Part shown: in pieces, positions 55,671-64,000 of the stretch
Layout of the letters: every line of letters begins with the position of its first letter
Position numbering within the stretch: position 1 is the first letter of the stretch
DNA from: Mucilaginibacter cryoferens
Lineage (GTDB): Bacteria; Bacteroidota; Bacteroidia; Sphingobacteriales; Sphingobacteriaceae
Direction: 5' to 3'
Length of the DNA: 64,000 nt
NCBI RefSeq assembly: GCF_014205845.1
Contig: NZ_JACHCR010000013.1
Span: 1-64,000, forward strand
Program-made: the position numbers and the translations under genes
Notes under the pieces: generated by a model
What the model saw: the letters and a program-made list of their open reading frames with translations, nothing else
The model's database searches: none
Told to the model about the DNA's origin: nothing

Positions 55671-56243
55671 TTAATCAAGGTAAGCTATACGTAAAACTGG
55701 AAAACGTAGCTGCGCTAAAGCAAATGAGCCAAATAAAATTGCCGAATAGCATACATCTCCTAATAATGTTCCTTTTAAAAATGGAATGCCGGCTATATAA
55801 CAAGTTATTAGGCCGCCAAAGTTTTGTGGATATGTAGAATTATCTATCCAGCTGCCAAAATTTGAAACCAAAAAGAAAATGGCCGTAGAGGTTATTACAC
55901 CTGCAATTACCCTTTTGGCGTTAACCTTTTTGAAAATGAAAATACCGGCGAGTGTAATTAATAGATAACTCCCGTATTGCCAGTAAAACCCTGCATAAAA
56001 CCAAGTAAATTTTGGATAATACTGCCCATAAATGATATTATTGATAAACAGGTCACTTAACCAGGTAGCGGCTATTGGAATTAGAAATGCCTGCCATTTT
56101 TTAACGAAATGGGCTGCGCCAAATAATCCGATTGCTGCCAATGGCGAAAAATTCGGCATGTGAGGAATCATACGGCAAAACGATGCCGAGAAAATTAATG
56201 CTGTAATAACGGCAAAACGAAGGGTGATTTTTTGTATATCCAT
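55671..56243 (-). CDS. Integral membrane protein, DUF6580-like, at head of cob genes
   Basis: ATG at 56243 (MDIQKITLRFAVITALIF) is chosen; an ATG at 56285 would add 14 unlikely residues. The 190-residue protein has about 5-6 helices and the motif CRMIPHMPNFSPLAAIGLFGAAHF, typical of a small family often beside cobalamin genes in Bacteroidota. It resembles S components of ECF vitamin transporters, so import of a corrinoid or dimethylbenzimidazole is a possibility (inference). It starts the cob operon, 88 bases before cobT. Confidence 0.7.
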   Translation of the reverse strand: MDIQKITLRFAVITALIFSASFCRMIPHMPNFSPLAAIGLFGAAHFVKKWQAFLIPIAATWLSDLFINNIIYGQYYPKFTWFYAGFYWQYGSYLLITLAGIFIFKKVNAKRVIAGVITSTAIFFLVSNFGSWIDNSTYPQNFGGLITCYIAGIPFLKGTLLGDVCYSAILFGSFALAQLRFPVLRIAYLD

Positions 56244-56317
56244 TTGTTTGAGAATAAAATTTAAAAAAGTGAAATGGATATACACAATACGCCTGTGCTA
56301 TCTATCTGCACCGCCGT

Positions 56318-58333
56318 TTAAAAAGATTTTTGCAAAACAATATAACCAGTAGGCCTTACAATGGTGATCACTCCTTTACCCTGATACAGATCGTCGGCTT
56401 CGAATGTAATTCGTTCTCCCGGCTTAATTTCTGGCAGCAGGTAGCTTTTTACACCTTGGTAATTATGTTCATTATCCGACAAATAAAGCTGGTATCCTTT
56501 TGCCGTATATTGTGGTAAACCAATACTCCCTAAAATAGCTATGGCTATCTTACCATTCCTGCCCCTGGAAATACCCTGCACTTCTATCGGTGAGGATAAT
56601 TCTCTCAATACTTTCATAGATGGTTTGGGGTTACCATACATATCGTACACCCCATGAATACGCCTTCTAAACTTAGTGGTATCCGAAGTACCAGGGTAGT
56701 GTGTACGGTAGTCCGTCAGATCAAAATATATTGCGCCTTCTATATAGGGTTTACTTTCATATACAGCCATGTGATATATCAAATCACTAACCCTGCGCTC
56801 GTCACCTCCCTGAAAATTAGGCTCACATAATCCAAATTCTGATATAAAGAAAGGCTTATCTGGATAACTCATGTGGATACTATCCAAATAAGCGCTGATC
56901 TTACCAACGGGAATTTTCCACCAGCTTCCGCCATATTCATTCATCATCAGATAATCGCCTAAGCTTCCAGCATCGGGTGTAAACTTTGGGTTAGTACTAA
57001 AACCATCTTTCAGTGTGTTGCTTACATAGGCCACTTTTCTTGTCGGGTCCAACGCTTTTGCCTTAATGATTAAGTCTGTTATCATCTTTTTCATGCTCGC
57101 GTTCCTGCCATTAAGTTCGTTACCCACTCCCCATGAAATGATAGAAGGGTGATTATAATGATCCTGGATCATGCGCTCTAATTGCTTGCCTGCAATTTCC
57201 TTAATCGCATCTGTTGATGGGGTTTCTGCTCCCCATAAGGGCACTTCTTCCTGGATCAGTATGCCGTTTCGGTCACAAAAATCATAGAAAGTATCACTTT
57301 GTTGAAAATGCTGGCGACTGAATATGGCATTTACATCTTTCATCAACTTCCCATTCTTTACAATTTCAGCATCACTTTCTGCAAAGCCAAACTCAGGGTT
57401 TGAACCGGCTGTCCATTCTACGCCCATTAGCTTAATGCGCTCACCATTCAGATAGGTTTGGTTGTTTATAAACCTCAATTGCCTGAAGCCTACAGTTGAA
57501 CTGATCTTATCTACCCGATGGCCATCCTTTTCAACCACAACATTAACCTGGTAAAGGTTAGGAAAATCAAAATGCCAGGGATGTACCTGCTTTAAAGAAT
57601 AGTTAAGTAGTACGGTATTGTTTTGCCATACTGGTTTTGTAGTTGCCTCAAGTATAATATGGTGTGTTTGCTGGTTTGCTTCGGTAACGGTAACCTTAAA
57701 CATCAAATCTTTACTGTATTGATCAAATCCCAGTTTTATCTTTAGCTCCCCCGATTTATCAGATACATTTAATACCGGTTCTATTTTCATATAGTTGGCT
57801 GTAGGCTTATCTGATACAATAAGGGAAACAGTGCGGATTAACCCGCCATCATTAGGCCAATCAAAAGAATCGGCATACGGTACTTTATTTTTCCCATAGT
57901 CATTATTACAAGCTACTGTAATTACGTTTTCTGCTCCGTAAATAACGTTTCCATCTATATGGATTGATATTTTATTAAATCCGTCACCAATATTTTCGGC
58001 GATCTTTTTTCCGTTGATATAGATATATGCAGTATGATTAACAGCGCCAAACTGCAGAACAAGGCGCTTATTCCGCCATTTTTGGGGTACCGTTATTCTT
58101 TTTTGATACCAACCCCACCCATAGTGATTTTGATTTTCAGGTTCTGTATTCCAGGTATGGGGTAATTGAACATCGTGGCTATTAGCGAGATTTGTTTGAA
58201 ACCATTGGTGCGATAATCCTTCGTTTTTTTTATCTATACAGAATTTCCAGCCATTATTCAAACCGATAGTATCCCGTTGGGCGGAAGCCTGAAGGGTTGA
58301 CAATAATATGATAACGATGTAAAAATACTTCAT
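56318..58333 (-). CDS. GH2 family exo-beta-glycosidase
   Basis: The 671-residue protein has a signal peptide (QASAQ) and the three-part GH2 layout: sugar-binding jelly roll (about 20-190, NHYGWGWYQKRITVPQKWRNKRL), an immunoglobulin-like domain, and a TIM barrel with ISWGVGNELNGR (acid/base Glu) and FFISEFGL (nucleophile Glu). GH2 includes beta-galactosidases, glucuronidases and mannosidases; I cannot choose between them, though beta-galactosidase fits the neighbours. It is downstream of GH29, sulfatases and GH16 on the same strand, 129 bases after GH29. Confidence 0.92.
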   Translation of the reverse strand: MKYFYIVIILLSTLQASAQRDTIGLNNGWKFCIDKKNEGLSHQWFQTNLANSHDVQLPHTWNTEPENQNHYGWGWYQKRITVPQKWRNKRLVLQFGAVNHTAYIYINGKKIAENIGDGFNKISIHIDGNVIYGAENVITVACNNDYGKNKVPYADSFDWPNDGGLIRTVSLIVSDKPTANYMKIEPVLNVSDKSGELKIKLGFDQYSKDLMFKVTVTEANQQTHHIILEATTKPVWQNNTVLLNYSLKQVHPWHFDFPNLYQVNVVVEKDGHRVDKISSTVGFRQLRFINNQTYLNGERIKLMGVEWTAGSNPEFGFAESDAEIVKNGKLMKDVNAIFSRQHFQQSDTFYDFCDRNGILIQEEVPLWGAETPSTDAIKEIAGKQLERMIQDHYNHPSIISWGVGNELNGRNASMKKMITDLIIKAKALDPTRKVAYVSNTLKDGFSTNPKFTPDAGSLGDYLMMNEYGGSWWKIPVGKISAYLDSIHMSYPDKPFFISEFGLCEPNFQGGDERRVSDLIYHMAVYESKPYIEGAIYFDLTDYRTHYPGTSDTTKFRRRIHGVYDMYGNPKPSMKVLRELSSPIEVQGISRGRNGKIAIAILGSIGLPQYTAKGYQLYLSDNEHNYQGVKSYLLPEIKPGERITFEADDLYQGKGVITIVRPTGYIVLQKSF

Positions 58334-58462
58334 CCTTATTTAATGATTAATATATTAAAAATGTGTTTCCAAAAACTCCATACCCTTATCGGGTATAGAG
58401 CATACCTCTTATAGTATTATGTTCGGTTTTCCCTTTGCCATTACGGTAGTAAATCACTGCTT

Positions 58463-59974
58463 TTATGGCTGCTTATATAACGCGAATGCAGCAATTGCCG
58501 GGTTTAAACGGGCTGATAAACTTAATCTTACTTTATTGGTTGTAATTGTGGGGAAGCGCAGTAATCTTTTGTAACCAATAGTGGTGCCTTCGGTTGTTTT
58601 TACCCATGCTTTACCATCCCAACATTCCAATGTAAATTTCTCTACCCGTTGCCCTATGCTAATATTTTCTTGCAATAGTAATACGTCAAAAGTTTTTGCG
58701 CCCTGCAAATTCAATGTAATTGTTGTTGACGTATCGATGCCGCTGGTAGTAAAATAAGTTTGATAGTCATCATCTAAGAGGGCATTTAAATGCAGTCCAT
58801 TTGCGCATTGAACGGAAGCGTTCCTGGCCAAATTTGTTTTAAACGTTTCATCACGTAGTTTTTTCCAGCCTTGTAGTGCTTTTATATCAGACTCGCTAAC
58901 TAATCCCTTTTTATCTGGTGGAATATTCAATAACAACACGCTGTTCATCCCAACAGAGTTATAATAGATATCGAGCAACTTTTCGGGAGATTTCACTTTA
59001 TCATCCTCGGCTGCGTGATAAAACCATCCGGGCCGGATAGACACATCTGTTTCTGCCGGAAACCAGACAAGCCCCTTCGCATTTTTAATTTTATCGCGCC
59101 CACCCAGATCACTTCCGCGCATATCCCCTTCAGGCTTGAAAATTTTATCGTGCTGTGAGCTTTTTGTGATCACGTTCTGATCTAAATTATTGGCAGGTAC
59201 AACGCTCCATTCCGTTTCGCGCCCATGCCCGCTTTCGGTGCCCACCCAGCGTACATCCGGGCCCATAATTGCGATCACGGCATTGGGCTGTAATTTCCTG
59301 ATCAGGGCATACCACCTGTTAAAATCATACACCTGCTTTTTGCCATTTGGCCCTCCGCCGTTAGCACCATCAAACCATACCTCATCAACACGGCCATACT
59401 GGGTAAGTAATTCGGTAAGCTGGTTTACAAAATAATCGTTGTAAGCTTCGGTACCATAAATGGGCGAATTTCTATCCCAAGGTGATAAATAGATGCCAAA
59501 GCCCATTTTATATCTTTTACAAGCATCGGCAACTTCTTTAACCACATCGCCCTTTCCTTCTTTCCAGGGGCTATTTTTTACACTATGTTGGGTGTATTTA
59601 CTTGGCCATAAACAAAAGCCGTCATGATGTTTGGCGGTAATTATCACTTGTTTAATACCTGCGTCTTTAACCGTGCGCACCCATTGCCCGGCATCAAGCG
59701 CGGTTGGGTTAAATAATAGTGGATTTTCAGTGCCATCGCCCCATTCTTTACCGGTAAATGTATTCATGCCATAATGAAAAAAACAGGTCAGCTCCAGTTG
59801 CTGCCATCTTAACTGGCGTGGCGACGGTGTTAACATTGCCGCTTCGTGAACAATATCTTCGGCCGTATCGCCTGGCTTAATAACCAGATAATTACTCTCT
59901 GTTGATGACTGTGCACGGGCAAATGAAACCAGGCAAAATAAGCCCAAAAGAACTTTAATGAATTTTGTTGACAT
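58463..59974 (-). CDS. GH29 family alpha-L-fucosidase with C-terminal F5/8-like domain
   Basis: The 503-residue protein has a signal peptide (SFARAQ) and a GH29 TIM barrel: ELTCFFHYGMNTFTGKEWGDG, AKHHDGFCLWPSKYTQHSV, and GRVDEVWFDGANGGG with the catalytic nucleophile Asp. A C-terminal beta-sandwich (about 370-503) resembles F5/8C carbohydrate-binding domains. GH29 enzymes release alpha-L-fucose; some act on alpha-L-galactose in porphyran. Next to sulfatases, either use is plausible. It lies between sulfatase and GH2 genes. Confidence 0.93.
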   Translation of the reverse strand: MSTKFIKVLLGLFCLVSFARAQSSTESNYLVIKPGDTAEDIVHEAAMLTPSPRQLRWQQLELTCFFHYGMNTFTGKEWGDGTENPLLFNPTALDAGQWVRTVKDAGIKQVIITAKHHDGFCLWPSKYTQHSVKNSPWKEGKGDVVKEVADACKRYKMGFGIYLSPWDRNSPIYGTEAYNDYFVNQLTELLTQYGRVDEVWFDGANGGGPNGKKQVYDFNRWYALIRKLQPNAVIAIMGPDVRWVGTESGHGRETEWSVVPANNLDQNVITKSSQHDKIFKPEGDMRGSDLGGRDKIKNAKGLVWFPAETDVSIRPGWFYHAAEDDKVKSPEKLLDIYYNSVGMNSVLLLNIPPDKKGLVSESDIKALQGWKKLRDETFKTNLARNASVQCANGLHLNALLDDDYQTYFTTSGIDTSTTITLNLQGAKTFDVLLLQENISIGQRVEKFTLECWDGKAWVKTTEGTTIGYKRLLRFPTITTNKVRLSLSARLNPAIAAFALYKQP

Positions 59975-60042
59975 TTTTTTGCTGTTGAATTTTAAAAACT
60001 TAGCACTATTTGCTTAATAACACATCTCTTTTTTATACTACT

Positions 60043-61566
60043 CTATTTCTTTTGTTCAATGGATTTTAATAATGACGCGAGTTCCTTCACCTTTTCAGGA
60101 TATTGAGCAGCCAGGTTATATTTTTCTCCAATATCATTATTCAGGTTATACAATTGAGGCTCTGTGGAATTTCCTGTTTCTATATCTACTAAATTATTAT
60201 AAGAGGCACCATTGTTTGGTGTAATATATTTCCATCCATCCTTAACAATGGCAAGCGCGCCCCCTTGCTCTATATATACAGAACGCCCTTTATCAGATTT
60301 CCCCAGAAAAGCATCCATTAAGTTCTCGCTATCGGTTGCATCACCAGCTGGTATAGGTTGTTTAAAATACGCAGAGAAGGAAGCCAGCAAATCCATCTGA
60401 GATACCAGAGCTCCCGAAACCCGAGGTTTGATTTTCCCCGGCCAACTAACAATAAACGGAATATGCGTTCCTCCTTCCAAAGCACTGTATTTTCCGCCCC
60501 GCATTGGGCCTGCCGGTGTATGCCCGTTCAATTTAGCTACGGCTTCATCCTGATACCCATCATTTAATACCGGCCCGTTATCGCTGGTAAAAATAATTAT
60601 CGTGTTTTTATCAAGGCCCAGGTATTTAAGCTGTTTCATTATTTCACCCACCGTCCAGTCCAGTTGTAAAATAACATCTCCCCGCAAACCTAAACCGCTT
60701 TTGCCTTTAAAACGGGTTGCAGGCATCCTGGGCACGTGCGGTTCGGTCATAGTAAAATATAAGAAAAAAGGTTGCTTCTGATTTTCTTCAATAAACCCCT
60801 CCGCTTTTGCTAAAAAAGTTGACGATACTTCTTCATCTACCCATCGCGCCAATTTCCCGCCACTCATATAGCCAATTCTGCCTATGCCATTCACAATAGT
60901 ACCATCATGGCCCTGACCTGGCGACGATTTTAGTTTTAGTAACTCCGAATGTTCTTTTCCTGTAGGATCATTGCCTATCTTTTGGGTATAATCTACCGCA
61001 ATGGGGTCACTAGGGTCTAATGCTACTATATGATGATTTTCTAAAAACACGGTTGGTACCCTATCAGCAGTTGCCGGGAAAATGAAAGAATAATCAAAGC
61101 CTACCTCATTTGGCCCCGGTTTAACTTCCCCATTCCAATCTTTTGCCACGGCATTCCCTAATCCTAAATGCCACTTACCTACAATTCCGGTTTTATACCC
61201 GGCTTTCTTAAACATATTAGGTAAGGTGGTTCTGTCAGTAGGGATAATCAAAGCGGCATCTCCGGGTAAAATGCCTGTACCTTTTTTACGCCAGGGGTAT
61301 TCGCCCGTCATCAAGGCATACCGCGATGGTGTACACGTTGCCGAGGTACAATGCCCGTTGGTAAACCGGATACCTGCCGCGGCTATCTTATCCACATTTG
61401 GCGTATGAATTTTAGTGGCCCCATAACAGCTTAAATCACCATAGCCAAGATCATCCGCATAAATGTATATTACATTAGGGCGATTAGCTTTTGATTTTGA
61501 TGAGGTTTGCCCCGCCGCGGTAAATGCGGTTACAATAAACATTAAGGACAGCAAATTTTTATTCAT
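60043..61566 (-). CDS. Secreted sulfatase (S1 family), C-T-P-S-R type
   Basis: The 507-residue protein has a signal peptide (FTAAGQ). Its formylglycine site is CTPSR with Cys78, and the metal-binding ADDLGYGD starts near 37. Further marks are GKWHLGLG and IIFTSDNGPV. It should hydrolyse a sulfate ester after Cys maturation by an anaerobic or oxygen-dependent enzyme encoded elsewhere. It lies 67 bases after another sulfatase gene and 68 before GH29. Substrate subfamily is not certain; galactose-type sulfates are possible. Confidence 0.95.
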   Translation of the reverse strand: MNKNLLSLMFIVTAFTAAGQTSSKSKANRPNVIYIYADDLGYGDLSCYGATKIHTPNVDKIAAAGIRFTNGHCTSATCTPSRYALMTGEYPWRKKGTGILPGDAALIIPTDRTTLPNMFKKAGYKTGIVGKWHLGLGNAVAKDWNGEVKPGPNEVGFDYSFIFPATADRVPTVFLENHHIVALDPSDPIAVDYTQKIGNDPTGKEHSELLKLKSSPGQGHDGTIVNGIGRIGYMSGGKLARWVDEEVSSTFLAKAEGFIEENQKQPFFLYFTMTEPHVPRMPATRFKGKSGLGLRGDVILQLDWTVGEIMKQLKYLGLDKNTIIIFTSDNGPVLNDGYQDEAVAKLNGHTPAGPMRGGKYSALEGGTHIPFIVSWPGKIKPRVSGALVSQMDLLASFSAYFKQPIPAGDATDSENLMDAFLGKSDKGRSVYIEQGGALAIVKDGWKYITPNNGASYNNLVDIETGNSTEPQLYNLNNDIGEKYNLAAQYPEKVKELASLLKSIEQKK

Positions 61567-61633
61567 GATAAAACATTATGATATTAGAAATTACCTGTTC
61601 CGACAACTTATCATAGTATGAATATTTATGATG

Positions 61634-63196
61634 TTATTTGTCATTTATTAATATTTGTCGTGCTTCATTGTCATCAAACTTATCAATTTGTTGATCCAAT
61701 TCTGCCTTTAATTGGCTGGTGATATTTTCATATCCTTTTTCACCATAAATATTATTCATCTCATTTTTATCTTTTTGCAGATCATATAATTCCCAGTTAT
61801 TTACACGGGTATAAAAGCGGATGAGTTTATAGCGCTTGGTTTTGATGCCAAAATGCGGCGATACGGAATGTTCGCCATTTTCATAATAATGATAATAGAT
61901 CACATCCCGGCCTTTCGCTTTATTTTTTGCAAATAAAGGCAGCATAGATTGGCCTTGCATATCTTTAGGTATGGCTACACCGGCGGCATCTAAAACTGTT
62001 GGTGCGATATCTAAATTCAAAACAAAATCGTTTGATTTTGTCCCTGGTTTTATTTTATCCGGGTAGCGCATAACCATAGGTGTACGAAATGATTCTTCAT
62101 AGATCCAGCGTTTATCAAACCAGCCGTGCTCGCCCAGATAAAAGCCCTGATCTGACATATAGATCACGATGGTGTTTTTGCGCAGGTTATGCTTATCCAA
62201 GTAATCTAAAGTACGGCCTATATTTCGGTCCAGGGCAGTTGCTGTACTTAAATAATCGCGCATATAGCGCTGGTACTTCCACTCCGTTAAAGCATTTCCG
62301 GTAAGGTTTCTTGCTTTCAAATCTTCATAAATGGGCTTATAATAGGCATCCATTCTTTTCCGTTGTGCACTATTCATTCGCTTTATGGTACCCTCTTTGC
62401 TTTCTTCTTCGTCACTGGTAAACATTTTAAGGTCATATCCCATAATCATTGTTTTGGCAATAGTCATATCCTGCACCTTTGCCGCTTCGCGGTTTGCATA
62501 CTTATCATAAAAGTCATGCGGTAAGGGGAATGTTACCTTATCAAAACGGCCCAGATCAGTTGTATCCGGTAACCATGTGCGATGTGTTGCCTTATGCCCT
62601 ACCACCAAACAAAACGGTTTGGTGGTATCACGGGTATCCAGCCAGTTTTCGGTAGCATCTTCAATAACATTACTGGCGTAACCATCTATCTGTTTCTTTG
62701 AACCGTCCATCATTAAAAAATCAGGATTGTAATATTGCCCTTGTCCTGGCAGTATCTGCCAGTAATCAAAACCTTGCGGCTGGCTTTCCAGGTGCCATTT
62801 ACCAATCCAGGCCGTTAAATAACCGGATGCACGTAATTGCTTTATAAATGAGTCCTGCGAACCATCAAACGTGGAATGCTCATTATCTTTAAAGCCGTTT
62901 TTATTGCTGTACTTCCCCGTTAAAATAGTGGCCCTGCTTGGCCCGCAGATGGAATTGGTTACATACGCTTTATTAAAAACCACCCCTTCGGCGGCTATCC
63001 TGTCAATATTAGGCGTTTGCATTAGCTTACTACCATAGGCACCGATGGACTGGTAAGCATGATCATCGGAGATAATAATAATGATATTGGGCCTCTCTTG
63101 AGCATGGCATTGGTTGCCCAGGATAAAACCCAGTATTGTTACAATAATCAGTTTAGATGAACTATTCAAAGCCATCCTTATAATTCTAAGTTTCAT
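61634..63196 (-). CDS. Secreted sulfatase (S1 family), C-G-P-S-R type
   Basis: Start at 63196 (MKLRIIRMALNSSSKL) precedes a signal peptide ending near CHAQ; ATG at 63175 is an alternative, while the open frame extends to 63319 inside GH16. The 520-residue protein has SDDHAYQS, the formylglycine motif ICGPSR with Cys84, GKWHLESQPQGFDYWQILPGQG and MSDQGFYLGEHGWFDKR. The WQILPGQG.YYNP block recalls the N-acetylglucosamine-6-sulfatase-like subfamily (recalled, to be checked). It is placed between GH16 and the other sulfatase. Confidence 0.93.
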   Translation of the reverse strand: MKLRIIRMALNSSSKLIIVTILGFILGNQCHAQERPNIIIIISDDHAYQSIGAYGSKLMQTPNIDRIAAEGVVFNKAYVTNSICGPSRATILTGKYSNKNGFKDNEHSTFDGSQDSFIKQLRASGYLTAWIGKWHLESQPQGFDYWQILPGQGQYYNPDFLMMDGSKKQIDGYASNVIEDATENWLDTRDTTKPFCLVVGHKATHRTWLPDTTDLGRFDKVTFPLPHDFYDKYANREAAKVQDMTIAKTMIMGYDLKMFTSDEEESKEGTIKRMNSAQRKRMDAYYKPIYEDLKARNLTGNALTEWKYQRYMRDYLSTATALDRNIGRTLDYLDKHNLRKNTIVIYMSDQGFYLGEHGWFDKRWIYEESFRTPMVMRYPDKIKPGTKSNDFVLNLDIAPTVLDAAGVAIPKDMQGQSMLPLFAKNKAKGRDVIYYHYYENGEHSVSPHFGIKTKRYKLIRFYTRVNNWELYDLQKDKNEMNNIYGEKGYENITSQLKAELDQQIDKFDDNEARQILINDK

Positions 63197-63230
63197 TTTT
63201 TGTTCAATAAAAATATGTTTCTTTTTGCTG

Positions 63231-64000
63231 CTATTGATATACCCTAACATAATCAATATAGTATTTAATTGGTAATATCTTGTCATCAACCGGCCCGGCC
63301 CAGGAGCCCTGATGCCCAAGCGCCGTATTCAGCAATAAATAAAAATCTTTTTGGAATATATTGCCGGAGCTACCATTTGGAGTGCTAAGTTCAAATACAA
63401 AATATTTTAGGCTGTCGTAATAAAATGCTATTTGTTTATCGTCCCACTCTATGGCATAAATATGGAACCCATCTGCCGGTTTCCCCACAACGGGCCCGCT
63501 CCCCCGGTCGCGAAGTTGCCCTGTAGTATCTGCATAATGAACCGTGCCATATACCTTTGCTGAATCACGGCCCAAAAACTCCATAATATCAATTTCACCG
63601 CATGCGGGCCATTTAACTGTGTTCTTGTTATATCCCAGCATCCAAAATGCTGGCCAGCTACCTAAACCACCTGGCACCTTCGCCCGCATCTCTATCCGGC
63701 CATATTTCCATGATTCTTTTCCTTTGGTATTGATGGATGCGGAGGTATACTGTGCAAACTGTTCCTTTTGGTTCCACTTGGCCGACCCTTGCAGGTAAGC
63801 AGCATTAGGATACGTTTCTTTCCGGGTTTCAATAACCAAACAGCCATTCTCAACACGGCAGTTCTCTGGTCGTTTTACAGTATAATACTGAAGCTCCTGG
63901 TTACGGACGAAACCTTGTTCGTAACCCCATTTAGTAGTATCGGGTAATCCATTATAATTAAATTCGTCCGACCAAATCGGCTTTCTTTTGCTCTTAACAT
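63231..64000 (-). CDS. GH16 family endo-beta-glycanase, N-terminus beyond window
   Basis: A leftward frame is open from the window edge to a stop at 63231. It begins VKSKRKPIWSDEFNYNGLPD, continues TKWGYEQGFVRNQELQYYT, and holds the GH16 catalytic motif GEIDIMEFLG (ExDxxE), ending with YIDYVRVYQ. An in-frame internal TTG at 63839 is not the start. GH16 members cleave laminarin, agar, carrageenan, porphyran or keratan/mucin chains. The signal peptide is outside the window. Beside sulfatases, GH29 and GH2, a sulfated galactan or a mucin-type O-glycan is more likely than laminarin (inference). Confidence 0.93.
   Translation of the reverse strand, partial: VKSKRKPIWSDEFNYNGLPDTTKWGYEQGFVRNQELQYYTVKRPENCRVENGCLVIETRKETYPNAAYLQGSAKWNQKEQFAQYTSASINTKGKESWKYGRIEMRAKVPGGLGSWPAFWMLGYNKNTVKWPACGEIDIMEFLGRDSAKVYGTVHYADTTGQLRDRGSGPVVGKPADGFHIYAIEWDDKQIAFYYDSLKYFVFELSTPNGSSGNIFQKDFYLLLNTALGHQGSWAGPVDDKILPIKYYIDYVRVYQ

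Noticed and set aside
58380..58396. ATACCC/GGGTAT hairpin between GH29 and GH2
   Set aside because: The 6-bp stem is short and no T run follows; kept only as a possible mRNA processing site.

Overview
The window reads as chromosomal DNA of a Bacteroidota bacterium of the Sphingobacteriaceae type, close to Mucilaginibacter or Pedobacter. This rests on paired SusC/SusD outer-membrane genes, Bacteroidota promoters (TTG-N19..21-TAnnTTTG), lack of strong Shine-Dalgarno sites, an ECF sigma/FecR/STN-SusC cascade, and many secreted glycosidases and sulfatases. It has no rRNA, tRNA, CRISPR array, phage or complete insertion sequence that I can see. The genus is inferred; no 16S gene is present.

Layout. 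(1) 1-12160: a LacI-controlled nutrient locus. Leftward run an F5/8-domain lipoprotein, SusC, SusD, two different secreted zinc peptidases and the start of a GH92 alpha-mannosidase cut by the window edge. Divergently from lacI run an amino-acid permease and a Cys/Met-metabolism PLP enzyme. Three related palindromic operators (8033-8050, 8096-8113, 9566-9583) tie both arms together, which suggests uptake and use of glycoprotein. (2) 12470-19509: ECF sigma, FecR anti-sigma, SusC with STN domain, SusD; a self-signalling uptake system with no enzyme of its own, closed by a strong terminator. (3) 19666-29934: a leftward high-affinity potassium operon: two unannotated small membrane ORFs, kdpF, kdpA, kdpB, kdpC, a porin, a stand-alone KdpD sensor half, a separate histidine kinase and a sigma-54 response regulator in place of the usual KdpDE. 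(4) 30325-36637: GntR-type sensor-regulator, sodium/solute symporter and two six-hairpin glycosidase-like secreted proteins, divergent from pckA-fbp (36931-39622, gluconeogenesis).

(5) 39750-46539: a complete eboABCDEF cluster led by a TMEM220-like membrane protein; the family is linked to export of specialised metabolites such as the scytonemin precursor in cyanobacteria, but the product here is unknown. (6) 46809-50935: an AraC regulator and a divergent SDR / carboxymuconolactone decarboxylase-like / cupin / SDR set, with direct repeats that look like AraC half-sites. (7) 50936-51681: a long perfect hairpin and a decayed TRIC/UPF0126 gene. (8) 51682-56243: SulP anion transporter and cobC-cobS-cobT plus a membrane protein (late cobalamin assembly). 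(9) 56318-64000: leftward degradative genes for a sulfated, fucose- or L-galactose-bearing glycan: GH16 (partial), two sulfatases, GH29 and GH2.

The window is thus mostly accessory carbohydrate, protein and ion acquisition modules, each with its own regulator, around a few core metabolic genes.
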